Shown here piece after piece: positions 1 through 7,942 of a stretch of DNA of 64,000 bases. Location: positions 30,264 to 94,263 of the forward strand of contig NZ_JAFREN010000014.1 of assembly GCF_017377505.1 (NCBI RefSeq). Reading direction: 5' to 3'. The notes under the pieces were generated by a model, which worked only from the letters and a program-made list of their open reading frames with translations, had not been told where the DNA came from and ran no database searches. Position 1 is the stretch's first letter; each line of letters starts with the position of its first letter. The translations under genes were made by a program, and so were the position numbers. This DNA is from Enterococcus sp. DIV0212c. GTDB taxonomy: Bacteria; Bacillota; Bacilli; Lactobacillales; Enterococcaceae.

Positions 1-1
1 G

Positions 2-478
2 CTGATTCAAATCATTAAAGATAAAAACGCTGAATTTATCATTGATACAACGGGCGAAGATTTACTAAATGCGTTACCAAATAAACCGTTGCTTATCAAG
101 CCAAACAACCATGAACTTGCTGAATTATTTGATGTCTCATTTCAAACGATCGATGATATCTTGCCTTTTGGAGAACGTCTGTTAGAAGAAGGTGCAAAAC
201 ATGTGATCATTTCTATGGCTGGCGATGGTGCTTTATTGTTCACAAAAAACGGCACGTATCGTTCAAATGTGTTAAAGCGTCCTTTAAAAAATTCAGTTGG
301 TGCAGGCGATTCAATGATTGCAGGATTTGTCGGAACATTTGCGCAGACCAATGATCCAGTTGAAGCATTCAAATGGGGCGTAGCTTGCGGCAGCGCAACT
401 GCTTTTTCAGATGATTTAGCAACCGCTGACTTAATCAATGAATTGATTTCAGAAGTTGAAATAGAAAAAATAAACTAG
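2..478 (+). CDS. fruK: 1-phosphofructokinase, 3' part (PfkB family)
   Basis: This is the C-terminal 158 residues of a PfkB/ribokinase-fold sugar kinase; the 5' part lies outside the window, and the frame is open from base 2. The diagnostic region NSVGAGDSMIAGF carries the catalytic Asp and the anion hole of the family (GAGD motif). Before it come the substrate-lobe segments LLIKPNNHELAELF and VIISMAGDGALLF. It is followed after 85 bp by fruA, the usual fruR-fruK-fruA order. The enzyme would phosphorylate the fructose-1-phosphate delivered by FruA to fructose-1,6-bisphosphate. Tagatose-6-phosphate kinase (LacC) is the alternative within the family; the FruA neighbour decides for FruK. Confidence 0.9.
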   Translation: MIQIIKDKNAEFIIDTTGEDLLNALPNKPLLIKPNNHELAELFDVSFQTIDDILPFGERLLEEGAKHVIISMAGDGALLFTKNGTYRSNVLKRPLKNSVGAGDSMIAGFVGTFAQTNDPVEAFKWGVACGSATAFSDDLATADLINELISEVEIEKIN

Positions 479-488
479 CTTTACATTA

Positions 489-556
489 TCTAGCTACTCG
501 GGCTTACCTTTCGGAAAAAAACTAAACGTGCCCGCTTCGCTTTTAAACTTAGGAGG
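489..556 (+). promoter_or_regulatory. Structured intercistronic element upstream of fruA (short copy)
   Basis: Between the fruK stop and the fruA start there is a stem CGGGC (499-503) / GCCCG (530-534), with the flanks TAGCT and GCTTCGCT. The element ends in CGCTTTTAAACTTAGGAGG, which contains the fruA ribosome site. The same 3' end and the same outer-stem position recur upstream of pucR and allB, so this is a copy of a repeated element rather than an ordinary spacer. This copy lacks the inner hairpin present in the pucR copies. Confidence 0.6.
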
Positions 557-563
557 AAAAACA

Positions 564-2486
564 ATGAACATCAAAGACTTACTTGTCAAAGACGTGATGA
601 TCATGGATTTGCAAGCTACCGATAAAAAAGGTGCGATCGATGAAATGGTCCAAAAAATGTATGATGGCGGTAGAATTTCTGATATCGATACTTATAAAGA
701 TGGCATTTTAGCCCGAGAAGCACAAACTTCAACAGGTCTTGGGGACGGAATCGCTATGCCTCATGCTAAAAATAGTGCAGTAAAAAAAGCAACTGTCTTG
801 TTTGCCAAAAGTAATAATGGCGTTGATTATGAAGCTTTAGATGGACAGCCGACTTACCTATTCTTTATGATTGCTGCTCCTGAAGGTGCTAACGACACTC
901 ATTTACAAGCCTTAGCTGCTTTATCTCGTTTGTTGATCGATCCTGATTTTGTAGGAAAATTAAAAGAAACAAAAACGCCAGAAGATGTTCAAAACCTATT
1001 TCAATCTGCTGAAGAAGCGAAAGAAGCAGAAGAGAAACAAGAACAATTGGAAGAAGCCGCTAAAAACAATCAAGATACGAATCGTAAATTTGTTGTTGCC
1101 GTTACAGCTTGTCCAACAGGAATCGCACACACGTATATGGCTGAGGATGCATTGAAGAAAAAAGCGAAAGAAATGGGCGTTGATATCAAAGTCGAAACAA
1201 ATGGTTCAGAAGGAATCAAAAACCGTTTGACTGCTGAAGATATTGCTCGTGCTGATGGTGTAATCGTGGCTGCTGATAAAAAAGTTGAAATGAATCGTTT
1301 TGACGGCAAAGAGCTAGTCAATCGACCTGTTAGTGATGGCATTCGTAAAACAGAAGAATTGATTACTTTAGCAACTAGCGGTACAGCTCCGACTTTCCAT
1401 AGTTCTGAATCGGATACAAGTGAAGAAGACAGCTCAGCTGATGGTTCTGTAGGGTCAAGAATCTATAAAGACTTGATGAATGGTGTTTCACATATGCTGC
1501 CATTCGTTATCGGCGGCGGAATTGCTATTGCCCTTTCATTTATGATCGATCAATTTATCGGAGTTCCTCATGATCAATTAAGTATGCTTGGTAATTATAA
1601 TGAAGTCGCTTCTTGGTTCAATCAAATCGGTGCTGCTGCATTTGGCTTCATGTTACCTGTTTTAGCTGGATTTATTGCTTCAAGTATTGCTGATCGACCA
1701 GGTTTGATCGTAGGTTTTGCTGCTGGTGCGTTAGCGAATACTGGTGGCGCAGGTTTCCTAGGTGCTTTAGTCGGCGGGTTCTTAGCCGGATATGTCATTA
1801 TTTTCTTGAAGAAGCTCTTCAAAGGTTTACCTAAATCACTTGACGGAATCAAAACGATTTTATTTTATCCCGTTTTTGGTCTACTGATTACTGGTGGTTT
1901 GATGCTGTTAGTCAATGTTCCAATGAAAGTTATCAATGATGGATTAAATAATTTCTTATTAAGTTTAGATGGAACAAACGCAGCACTTTTAGGTGCATTA
2001 CTTGGCGGGATGATGGCTATTGACCTAGGTGGTCCGATCAACAAAGCAGCTTATGTATTCGGTACAGCTTCGATTGCCGCAACTGTTACAGAAGGCGGAA
2101 GTATCATTATGGCGTCTGTTATGGCTGGTGGTATGGTCCCTCCTTTAGCTATTTTTATCGCAACATTGATCTTCAAAAATAAATTTACACAAGATCAAAA
2201 AGATGCTGGGTTGACAAACTTAGTAATGGGCTTATCTTTTGTAACAGAAGGTGCGATTCCTTTCGCTGCCGCTGATCCATTACGCGTAATTCCAAGTTTC
2301 GTCGTTGGTTCAGCGTTAGCCGGCGGTTTAGTTGGCGGATTCGGCATCCGTTTATTAGCCCCACATGGTGGTGTATTCGTCGCTCTTTTATTGAGTCACC
2401 CAATGTTATATCTAATCTTTATCGCAATCGGTGCTGTTGTTTCTGCTGTTGTTTTAGGCATTGTAAAAAAAACAGTTCAACAATAG
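564..2486 (+). CDS. fruA: PTS fructose transporter subunit EIIABC
   Basis: A membrane phosphotransferase that takes up fructose and phosphorylates it to fructose-1-phosphate. The 640-residue protein has three modules in one chain. EIIA is at about 1-150, with the phospho-His in GIAMPHA (H67). An Ala/Glu-rich linker follows at 150-172. EIIB is at about 175-275, with the phospho-Cys in VTACPTGIAHTY (C183). EIIC is at about 300-640, with many hydrophobic segments (for example GGGIAIALSFMIDQF). The start at 564 is chosen because AGGAGG lies 7 bases upstream; the frame stays open to 528, but that extension has no ribosome site. It follows fruK after 85 bp that contain a structured element, and it ends in a strong terminator. 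Length and module order are normal for FruA. Confidence 0.95.
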   Translation: MNIKDLLVKDVMIMDLQATDKKGAIDEMVQKMYDGGRISDIDTYKDGILAREAQTSTGLGDGIAMPHAKNSAVKKATVLFAKSNNGVDYEALDGQPTYLFFMIAAPEGANDTHLQALAALSRLLIDPDFVGKLKETKTPEDVQNLFQSAEEAKEAEEKQEQLEEAAKNNQDTNRKFVVAVTACPTGIAHTYMAEDALKKKAKEMGVDIKVETNGSEGIKNRLTAEDIARADGVIVAADKKVEMNRFDGKELVNRPVSDGIRKTEELITLATSGTAPTFHSSESDTSEEDSSADGSVGSRIYKDLMNGVSHMLPFVIGGGIAIALSFMIDQFIGVPHDQLSMLGNYNEVASWFNQIGAAAFGFMLPVLAGFIASSIADRPGLIVGFAAGALANTGGAGFLGALVGGFLAGYVIIFLKKLFKGLPKSLDGIKTILFYPVFGLLITGGLMLLVNVPMKVINDGLNNFLLSLDGTNAALLGALLGGMMAIDLGGPINKAAYVFGTASIAATVTEGGSIIMASVMAGGMVPPLAIFIATLIFKNKFTQDQKDAGLTNLVMGLSFVTEGAIPFAAADPLRVIPSFVVGSALAGGLVGGFGIRLLAPHGGVFVALLLSHPMLYLIFIAIGAVVSAVVLGIVKKTVQQ

Positions 2487-2501
2487 TCTTTTACGAAGTA
2501 G

Positions 2502-2551
2502 AGTGTGTGAAACAAAAGTGATTTTTACTTTTATTTCACGCACTTTTTTTA
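2502..2551 (+). terminator. Rho-independent terminator of the fru operon
   Basis: A long hairpin pairs AGTGTGTGAAA with TTTCACGCACT around AAAAGT/ACTTTT and is followed directly by a run of seven T. It starts 15 bases after the fruA stop. Confidence 0.85.
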
Positions 2552-2701
2552 TTTAATGAGAATCTTGATATTTTTGGTCTATATCATTAGCTTTAAAAAA
2601 ATATCTATATTAAAATTATACATAAGAAAGACACATTCTTTACAAGGTTAAATTTTTTGGCAAGAAAAACAATCATTTTTTAGAATAATCAGAAAGGATG
2701 A

Positions 2702-2733
2702 CTATAATGATTTTCCATTATAGCGGTTTTTTT
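2702..2733 (+). promoter_or_regulatory. Terminator-like hairpin overlapping a leader ORF before the SDR gene
   Basis: CTATAATG (2702-2709) pairs perfectly with CATTATAG (2716-2723) around a 6-base loop, and CGG plus seven T follow. The hairpin sits 2 bases before the SDR start and contains the ATG of the leader ORF at 2707 in its 5' arm. It therefore looks like an attenuator rather than the end of an upstream transcript; no gene ends just before it. Confidence 0.5.
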
Positions 2734-2739
2734 ATATGA
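2707..2739 (+). CDS. Ten-residue leader peptide MIFHYSGFFI
   Basis: A ribosome site AAAGGA (2693-2698) is placed 8 bases before an ATG at 2707. The ORF reads MIFHYSGFFI and ends in TGA at 2737-2739, overlapping the ATG of the SDR gene (2736) as ATGA. The SDR gene has no ribosome site of its own, because the hairpin and T-run occupy that position. Translational coupling through this leader is therefore the simplest reading. Four of its ten codons are aromatic. The start, stop and overlap are seen in the sequence; regulation is inference. Confidence 0.45.
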   Translation: MIFHYSGFFI

Positions 2740-3482
2740 ACAGATTATTAGGTAAAGTAATGTTGATTACAGACAGTGAAAGTAGTATTGGTGCAGCAAC
2801 TGCTAAATTAGCTTCAAAAGAAGGAGCAATTGTTGTTTGTACGGGTAAAAATTTAGCTAAGATAGGCGCTGTACTATCGGAAATAAAACAGGCTGGTGGT
2901 ATTGTTTCAGCTTTTCAACATGATGTCCGTTCTATCTACAGTTGGCAAAAAGTACTTGCTAATACAGTAAAAAAATATGGAAAAATAGATGTTTTAGTCA
3001 ATACTGCTGGAATTTCTTCTCCAAAAATGGTTTTAGATTTATCAGCTGATGATTGGCAAAAAATTCAAGAAATTGATTTAAATAGTTTTACCTATGGCTT
3101 AAAAGAAGTCATTCCGTTGATGATGAAAAATGGCGGTGGATCAATCATAAATGTTTCTTCTCTTGAAGGTTTAGTAAATTTAGCAGATGAACATCCTTAT
3201 GCCGCAGCTAAAGATGTTATCCGCTCGCTTTCACTTGATACTGCATTTGAATACGCTGAACATAATATTCGTGTAAATTCAATTTGTCCAGGCACCATTG
3301 ATACACCTATGATTGAAACTTCTTTTCCAAATATTAATACTTGTTATAAAAAATCTGTGCCGTTTCCTTACTTAGGAAAACCTGAAGATATCGCTAATGG
3401 AATTATTTATCTAGCCTGTGATGAAGCAAGCTTTGTTACTGGGGCTGAATTAATCATCAAAGGTGATAGAATTGCTATGTAA
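2736..3482 (+). CDS. SDR-family NAD(P)-dependent oxidoreductase
   Basis: A 248-residue classical short-chain dehydrogenase, cytosolic, substrate unknown. The fold is clear. The catalytic residues are in INVSS (S142) and YAAAK (Y155, K159), an Asn is in EIDLNS, NTAG stands in place of the usual NNAG, and the C-terminal CPGTIDTPM is present. The cofactor loop is unusual: where TGxxxGIG is expected, the sequence reads TDSESSIG, losing two of the three glycines. Binding of NAD(P) may be altered or lost. The gene is preceded by a leader ORF and hairpin and closed by a bidirectional terminator shared with the convergent gene at 3535. Being single, it gives no pathway context. Confidence 0.8.
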   Translation: MNRLLGKVMLITDSESSIGAATAKLASKEGAIVVCTGKNLAKIGAVLSEIKQAGGIVSAFQHDVRSIYSWQKVLANTVKKYGKIDVLVNTAGISSPKMVLDLSADDWQKIQEIDLNSFTYGLKEVIPLMMKNGGGSIINVSSLEGLVNLADEHPYAAAKDVIRSLSLDTAFEYAEHNIRVNSICPGTIDTPMIETSFPNINTCYKKSVPFPYLGKPEDIANGIIYLACDEASFVTGAELIIKGDRIAM

Positions 3483-3542
3483 GTGAATAAAGAAGACTGA
3501 GATCTAACTCTTGGAGTTAGATCTCAGTCTTTCTTTATTCAC
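3483..3542. terminator. Bidirectional terminator between convergent genes
   Basis: A near-perfect inverted repeat of about 28 bases per arm (GTGAATAAAGAAGACTGAG... / ...CTCAGTCTTTCTTTATTCAC, one bulge) with a 3-base loop separates the SDR gene from the minus-strand gene ending at 3535. Confidence 0.85.
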
Positions 3543-4866
3543 TTATATCGATTGTTTGATTAATCGTTTCTAAATAACTATAGTCCAAAAATACAACACG
3601 TAAATGATTCTTCGCTTTTTTCAAATCAAAGCGTGTTGAGCTTTCTTTTTGTTTTAAATTACTGATATTCACATCAAATAACTTATCCCACAAAGCCTCT
3701 AAAGGAACTTCTTTGATTGCTTCTTTCGGCAAATAAAAACGCAACACAGAAACAAAGTCTTCATATTTATTATCCAAAACATCAATTTCCAGGAACTGTC
3801 GTATATAAAATTCATACGCTGAAAGTCCACCATCAATTGCCATTTCTGGATCTAAAACACGATAATTCATCATTTTACGACTTTTTTCATCGATCCAAGG
3901 AAAATAAGCTTGCGCGTTTAATATTCCTTTAGTACGTTTTTCTATATACTTTTGACGGATATTATCATAGCTTCTAGTCACAAAATAGGTAGCATTTTTC
4001 TTTTCAACTGGTTGATAATAACTATTTTGGTATTGAACGGTTTGGGTCATATCTTTAACAAAAGCATATTCAATATATGGCGGTCGTAAAATACCCGTTC
4101 CATTATTCCAAGCTAGTTGGTCATACCCCATCTGATCTCTAAATAACCGTTGATATTTTTGATTGACCGGCAACTCCCAATTAAATGGATTATTGAATAA
4201 CGTCACTTTGATTACTTGATTATCTAATTCAACTACTGATTGTACTTGCTGGATTTCTAAAAAAATTGGTTTAGGGATAACCTGAAAATACAAACTTGAA
4301 TAATACATTTTCCAACATGACGTTAAACATAACCCTTTAAAATAAATATCATATCCCGCCAGTTGGTTGCAATCAACAATCACCATTTTTTTATCGTTAT
4401 ACCTTTTAGGCAGTTTACGAATTTCAGTATCCGACTCAAATGTTCTTTTTTCAATCATTTCAACATTATTATATAGATACTCATCAAAGGAACGAATATA
4501 CCCAAAAATTCCGTTTTTAGCCATTCTGGTATCACAATAATCTTCAATCAGCTTTTGATAGTCCCAAAAAATCGGGCCATCTAAAATCGTCCGTTCATGA
4601 AGCTTTAACTTAGCGATATGGAGCTGAAACTCCCCACCTTGACTATTTACTTTGATCCAAAGATTATCTTCTTCTGTAAGTTGTTGAATCTGATGCGTAA
4701 TTATCGCTATATCAAACAGCTCTTCTTTTTCATCACCAAAACGATAGCTTTCAGGTATTGTGACAATACGTAAAAAGCTCAACCAATCCAAAACATCCTG
4801 TTTCAACTCATCTAAAGAAAAACTAGCCCGTTGAACTACCAGATATATTTTCTCTGTTTTTTTCAT
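3535..4866 (-). CDS. Protein of unknown function (443 aa)
   Basis: I do not recognise this protein. It is a soluble chain with no signal peptide and no membrane segment. It is rich in Tyr, Trp and charged residues, with blocks such as WNNGTGILRPPYIEYAFV, FNNPFNWELP and YFPWIDEKSRKMMNYR. The ATG at 4866 (MKKTEK) is preferred because GAGGTG lies 6 bases upstream; the frame could also begin at a GTG at 4875. It stands alone, facing the SDR gene across a shared terminator, with 215 bases to the next gene. Its codon use resembles its neighbours, so there is no sign of recent transfer. Confidence 0.75.
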   Translation of the reverse strand: MKKTEKIYLVVQRASFSLDELKQDVLDWLSFLRIVTIPESYRFGDEKEELFDIAIITHQIQQLTEEDNLWIKVNSQGGEFQLHIAKLKLHERTILDGPIFWDYQKLIEDYCDTRMAKNGIFGYIRSFDEYLYNNVEMIEKRTFESDTEIRKLPKRYNDKKMVIVDCNQLAGYDIYFKGLCLTSCWKMYYSSLYFQVIPKPIFLEIQQVQSVVELDNQVIKVTLFNNPFNWELPVNQKYQRLFRDQMGYDQLAWNNGTGILRPPYIEYAFVKDMTQTVQYQNSYYQPVEKKNATYFVTRSYDNIRQKYIEKRTKGILNAQAYFPWIDEKSRKMMNYRVLDPEMAIDGGLSAYEFYIRQFLEIDVLDNKYEDFVSVLRFYLPKEAIKEVPLEALWDKLFDVNISNLKQKESSTRFDLKKAKNHLRVVFLDYSYLETINQTIDISE

Positions 4867-5081
4867 CTGCTCCACCTCGTTCCTTTAGATAAGTATAACG
4901 AAAAAAAAGACAGACTTCATCTAATATACTTCTAGAATCACGAAAGTAAACTGAATTCATAATTATTTTTAAAAAAACTCAAAATAAACTGGTCGTTTTG
5001 GTAACCTATCAAAGAAAACTAAAAAACACATTATTTCTTTCAATTCTCTTGAAAAAAACAAAATGTTTTTCATTTATTCTA

Positions 5082-6326
5082 TCAGTCCTCAATTTTACTT
5101 TGTTCTCCAATCACTCGATTGATCAAATAAAATAAACAGGTCCCCACGCCAATAATTAAAATAGCTAAATAAAAGGCATAAATTTTTGATCCAGTTAAAT
5201 CAGAAATCGTTCCTGTCAAAGATGGCACAATCACTGAAGCCGACATTCCAAAAAAGTTAAATACTCCATACATTGTTGCAACACTACCTTTAGGCGCAGA
5301 TTCTCCTAGCCAAGAAATGATGATCGGCTCAACCGCTAACTTCCCGAAAAATCCATATGCCATAATTCCGATCACTAAAATCGTTTGATTTGTGGTCGTT
5401 ACCGTTAAAAACAACACACTAGCTGCTAGTACTTCAAGTAAAATAATCAACTGAATTTTTTTGTTAGGCAGACTATCAGCAATCCGGCTAAAAATAAGTG
5501 CACCGGGTATTGCTGTAAAAAAGACTAAGGATGAAGCTAATCCGATTGATGTTCCAGAAAAACCTTTTTCCGTTTCTAAAAAATTAGGCAGCCACGTATC
5601 GATCAAATAATACGTATACAATGTTGAAAAATACAGGATATAAGCGGAAATCATTCGTGGTTTAAATAGCGCTTTGATGGACGTTCGTTTTCTCACCTCA
5701 GCGTCTTTATTAATAACAACTGGCTTTTTTGTTTTTTCTAAGCGAATATAACGTAAAAACATAATGATCGATAATAAAATCAAGACAATTGTAGCAAAAA
5801 TCAAAGTTTGCCATGGCAGCAGACCTGTTCCTACTAAATAACTGGAAGAAATCAAGCCTAAACCACTGCCGATCGCTGTTCCACTATTGACTATTGCTGT
5901 CGCTAGACTTCTTTTAGAAACTGGCACATATTCTGCAGTCAAAGAATAGGCTACACCATAATACGTGCCACAACCTAGTCCAGCTAAAATACTTCCAATA
6001 AACACAAGACTGATATTTTGCGCTAAACCAACAACTAATGCACCCAAACCAAACAATAAAAAACCAGGAATCAGAATTTGTTTTTTTCCTAATTTATCTA
6101 CTAGTAATCCTGAAGGTATTTGCATACAAACATAGCCTAAAAAATAAAAACTTGATATATGACCAAGCTGAGCATCGGTTGCACCACCAAAATAATCACT
6201 AATAATTGGATAAATAGGCGTCAAAACTGTTCGATAGATCCAAATAACGATCCAGCCGATTGTTAGTATATAGATAATTTGTTTCCAGTATGGCATTCGT
6301 CTCTTTTTTTCTTTGATTACATCCAT
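5082..6326 (-). CDS. MFS transporter of the allantoin locus (paralogue 1)
   Basis: A 414-residue major facilitator with about twelve hydrophobic segments and an MFS motif-A-like GLLVDKLGKK after segment 2. It is clearly paralogous to the carrier at 9587: both share WxVIW(I/V)YRxxLxPxYP near the N-terminus, KLAVEPIIISWLGE, and FNFFGM(S/M)(A/S)SVI. The start at 6326 (MDVIKEKK) has AAAGGAG upstream; the 31-codon extension has no ribosome site. It follows allB across a terminator, so it may be expressed separately or by read-through. It probably carries a purine-catabolic compound (ureide, oxamate or a related acid). The substrate is inferred from position only. Confidence 0.8.
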   Translation of the reverse strand: MDVIKEKKRRMPYWKQIIYILTIGWIVIWIYRTVLTPIYPIISDYFGGATDAQLGHISSFYFLGYVCMQIPSGLLVDKLGKKQILIPGFLLFGLGALVVGLAQNISLVFIGSILAGLGCGTYYGVAYSLTAEYVPVSKRSLATAIVNSGTAIGSGLGLISSSYLVGTGLLPWQTLIFATIVLILLSIIMFLRYIRLEKTKKPVVINKDAEVRKRTSIKALFKPRMISAYILYFSTLYTYYLIDTWLPNFLETEKGFSGTSIGLASSLVFFTAIPGALIFSRIADSLPNKKIQLIILLEVLAASVLFLTVTTTNQTILVIGIMAYGFFGKLAVEPIIISWLGESAPKGSVATMYGVFNFFGMSASVIVPSLTGTISDLTGSKIYAFYLAILIIGVGTCLFYLINRVIGEQSKIED

Positions 6327-6428
6327 ATTTATGTTCTCCTTTATCAAGTTACACCAATTAAATGAGTAGTTCCATTTAATTTTTTTCCAAGAATAATATG
6401 AGAATTGATTGAATTTCATTCAAAAATA

Positions 6429-6475
6429 GGAACACTCAGACAATAAAAATAATTATTTTTATGTTTGAGTGTTCC
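6429..6475 (-). terminator. Terminator downstream of allB
   Basis: GGAACACTCA (6429-6438) pairs with TGAGTGTTCC (6466-6475), and the stem is extended by an AT-rich inner part. On the minus strand it lies just after the allB stop and is followed by TATTTTT. Confidence 0.75.
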
Positions 6476-6496
6476 TTGGCTATTTTATTAATTTTT

Positions 6497-7864
6497 TTAT
6501 TTCTTGATAAACGCTCCTACAAAGTCTGTTGAAACACCCGTTTCTTTATCATAAATAAGATGACCTCGTAAAATAGTTTGCATCACTTGTGCACCGATTT
6601 CACGACCAATATAAGGACTGATTTTGTTACGATATTCTAGATCTTCAGCTTTTAATGTGTACGGTGCATTTGGTTTGATCAAAACAAAGTCGGCATCTTT
6701 CCCAATACTGATACGGCCTTTTTGATCTAAATCATAGCGATCAGCTGGATTTACAGCAATAATATCAGCAAATTGTTTTAATGACATTCCTCTTTTTTGA
6801 ACCCCTTCGTCAAAAAGAACGTCAACATTGTTTTGAACACCAGAAATGCCGCCCCATGCTTCAAATGCATTGTCTTTATCTTTTAAATCTGGTGTACATG
6901 GCGAGTGGTCAGATGTCACAAAATCAATTTCTCCTGATAAGACTTTTTCCCACATGCCGTTTTGATTTTCTTTGTCGCGAATCGGCGGTGAACATTTTAC
7001 GACTGGACCAATCGCATCTAATTCATCTGTATCAAAGTAAAGATAATGTGTACATGTCTCACAGGTTACATCAACACCTGCTTCTCTTGCCTTAGTCACT
7101 TCTTCCACACCTTCTGGACAAGCAATATGGCAAATATGGATACGACAACCTGTTTCTTTAGCAAATAAAATTGCTCTGCGGATTGGTTCTACCTCAGTAA
7201 AAACAGGACGAGTTGCAACGTACGCTTTTAGAGTCGTTTCACCATTTTTATAAGCGATTTCTCCTAATTTATCTGTAATTGCTGCATTTTCCGCATGAAT
7301 TGCTAAAACTTTACCTGTTTTAGCTACTTGTTTCATTCCTTCATAAAGAGAATAATCATCTACATTCATAAAATCGCCATCGATGCTACGGTCACCACAC
7401 GTTGCCATAAAACACTTATATGCTGCAACGCCACCATCATTTAACTCTTGAATGCCACCTTTAAGATTAAAGGGTACTAAACCGCCAAATGAGCCTACAT
7501 CTGATTTTAATTTCCCTTTGCCAGCAGTATATTTTATCTCTAGCGATTCACCATCAACGGTTGCTGGGACTTGGTTTAAAGGCATTTCCATAAACGACGT
7601 TACGCCACCTTTAGCACACGAAGCAGTTCCTGTGATATAACCTTCCCATTGATCACGATAACCGCCGCCAGGATCAGTAATATGCACATGAGCATCAACC
7701 ATCCCTGGACTAACAACTAAACCTGAAGCATCAATTACTTTTTTAGCTTCTCCTAAGTCATTACCAATTGCTGCAATCACACCATCTTTTACGGCAACAT
7801 CAGTTTTAACTTCTCCTGACTCCAAAATCACTAAGCCATTTTTGATTACTAAATCATAACTCAT
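6497..7864 (-). CDS. allB: Allantoinase
   Basis: This enzyme hydrolyses allantoin to allantoate, the first committed step of the locus. It is a 455-residue cyclic amidohydrolase. The metal centre is complete: HVH in MVDAHVHITDPG (H59, H61), the lysine to be carboxylated in AAYKCF (K150), H190 in AIHAEN, H246 in RIHICH, and D319 in TSDHSPC. The length is normal for AllB/PucH. The start at 7864 has AGGAGG 8 bases upstream, inside a copy of the repeated 5' element (CGCTTTTAAATTTAGGAGG). It lies 78 bp after the permease gene on the same strand. Dihydropyrimidinase is the family alternative; the surrounding allantoate and ureidoglycolate genes argue for allantoinase. Confidence 0.93.
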   Translation of the reverse strand: MSYDLVIKNGLVILESGEVKTDVAVKDGVIAAIGNDLGEAKKVIDASGLVVSPGMVDAHVHITDPGGGYRDQWEGYITGTASCAKGGVTSFMEMPLNQVPATVDGESLEIKYTAGKGKLKSDVGSFGGLVPFNLKGGIQELNDGGVAAYKCFMATCGDRSIDGDFMNVDDYSLYEGMKQVAKTGKVLAIHAENAAITDKLGEIAYKNGETTLKAYVATRPVFTEVEPIRRAILFAKETGCRIHICHIACPEGVEEVTKAREAGVDVTCETCTHYLYFDTDELDAIGPVVKCSPPIRDKENQNGMWEKVLSGEIDFVTSDHSPCTPDLKDKDNAFEAWGGISGVQNNVDVLFDEGVQKRGMSLKQFADIIAVNPADRYDLDQKGRISIGKDADFVLIKPNAPYTLKAEDLEYRNKISPYIGREIGAQVMQTILRGHLIYDKETGVSTDFVGAFIKK

Positions 7865-7865
7865 T

Positions 7866-7912
7866 TGCTTTCCTCCTAAATTTAAAAGCGCAGCAGGCTA
7901 ACCTACCAAGCT
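7866..7912 (-). promoter_or_regulatory. Degenerate copy of the repeated 5' element before allB
   Basis: Read on the minus strand, the spacer between pucI and allB is TAGCTTGGTAGG, then TTAGCCTGCTG, then CGCTTTTAAATTTAGGAGG. The 19-base 3' end matches the fruA and pucR upstream elements except for one variable base. The middle is shortened and only a weak stem (AGG/CCT within AGC/GCT) remains. Confidence 0.5.
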
Positions 7913-7942
7913 AGTTTTTTAAAGTTGAATGAATCGAACTCA

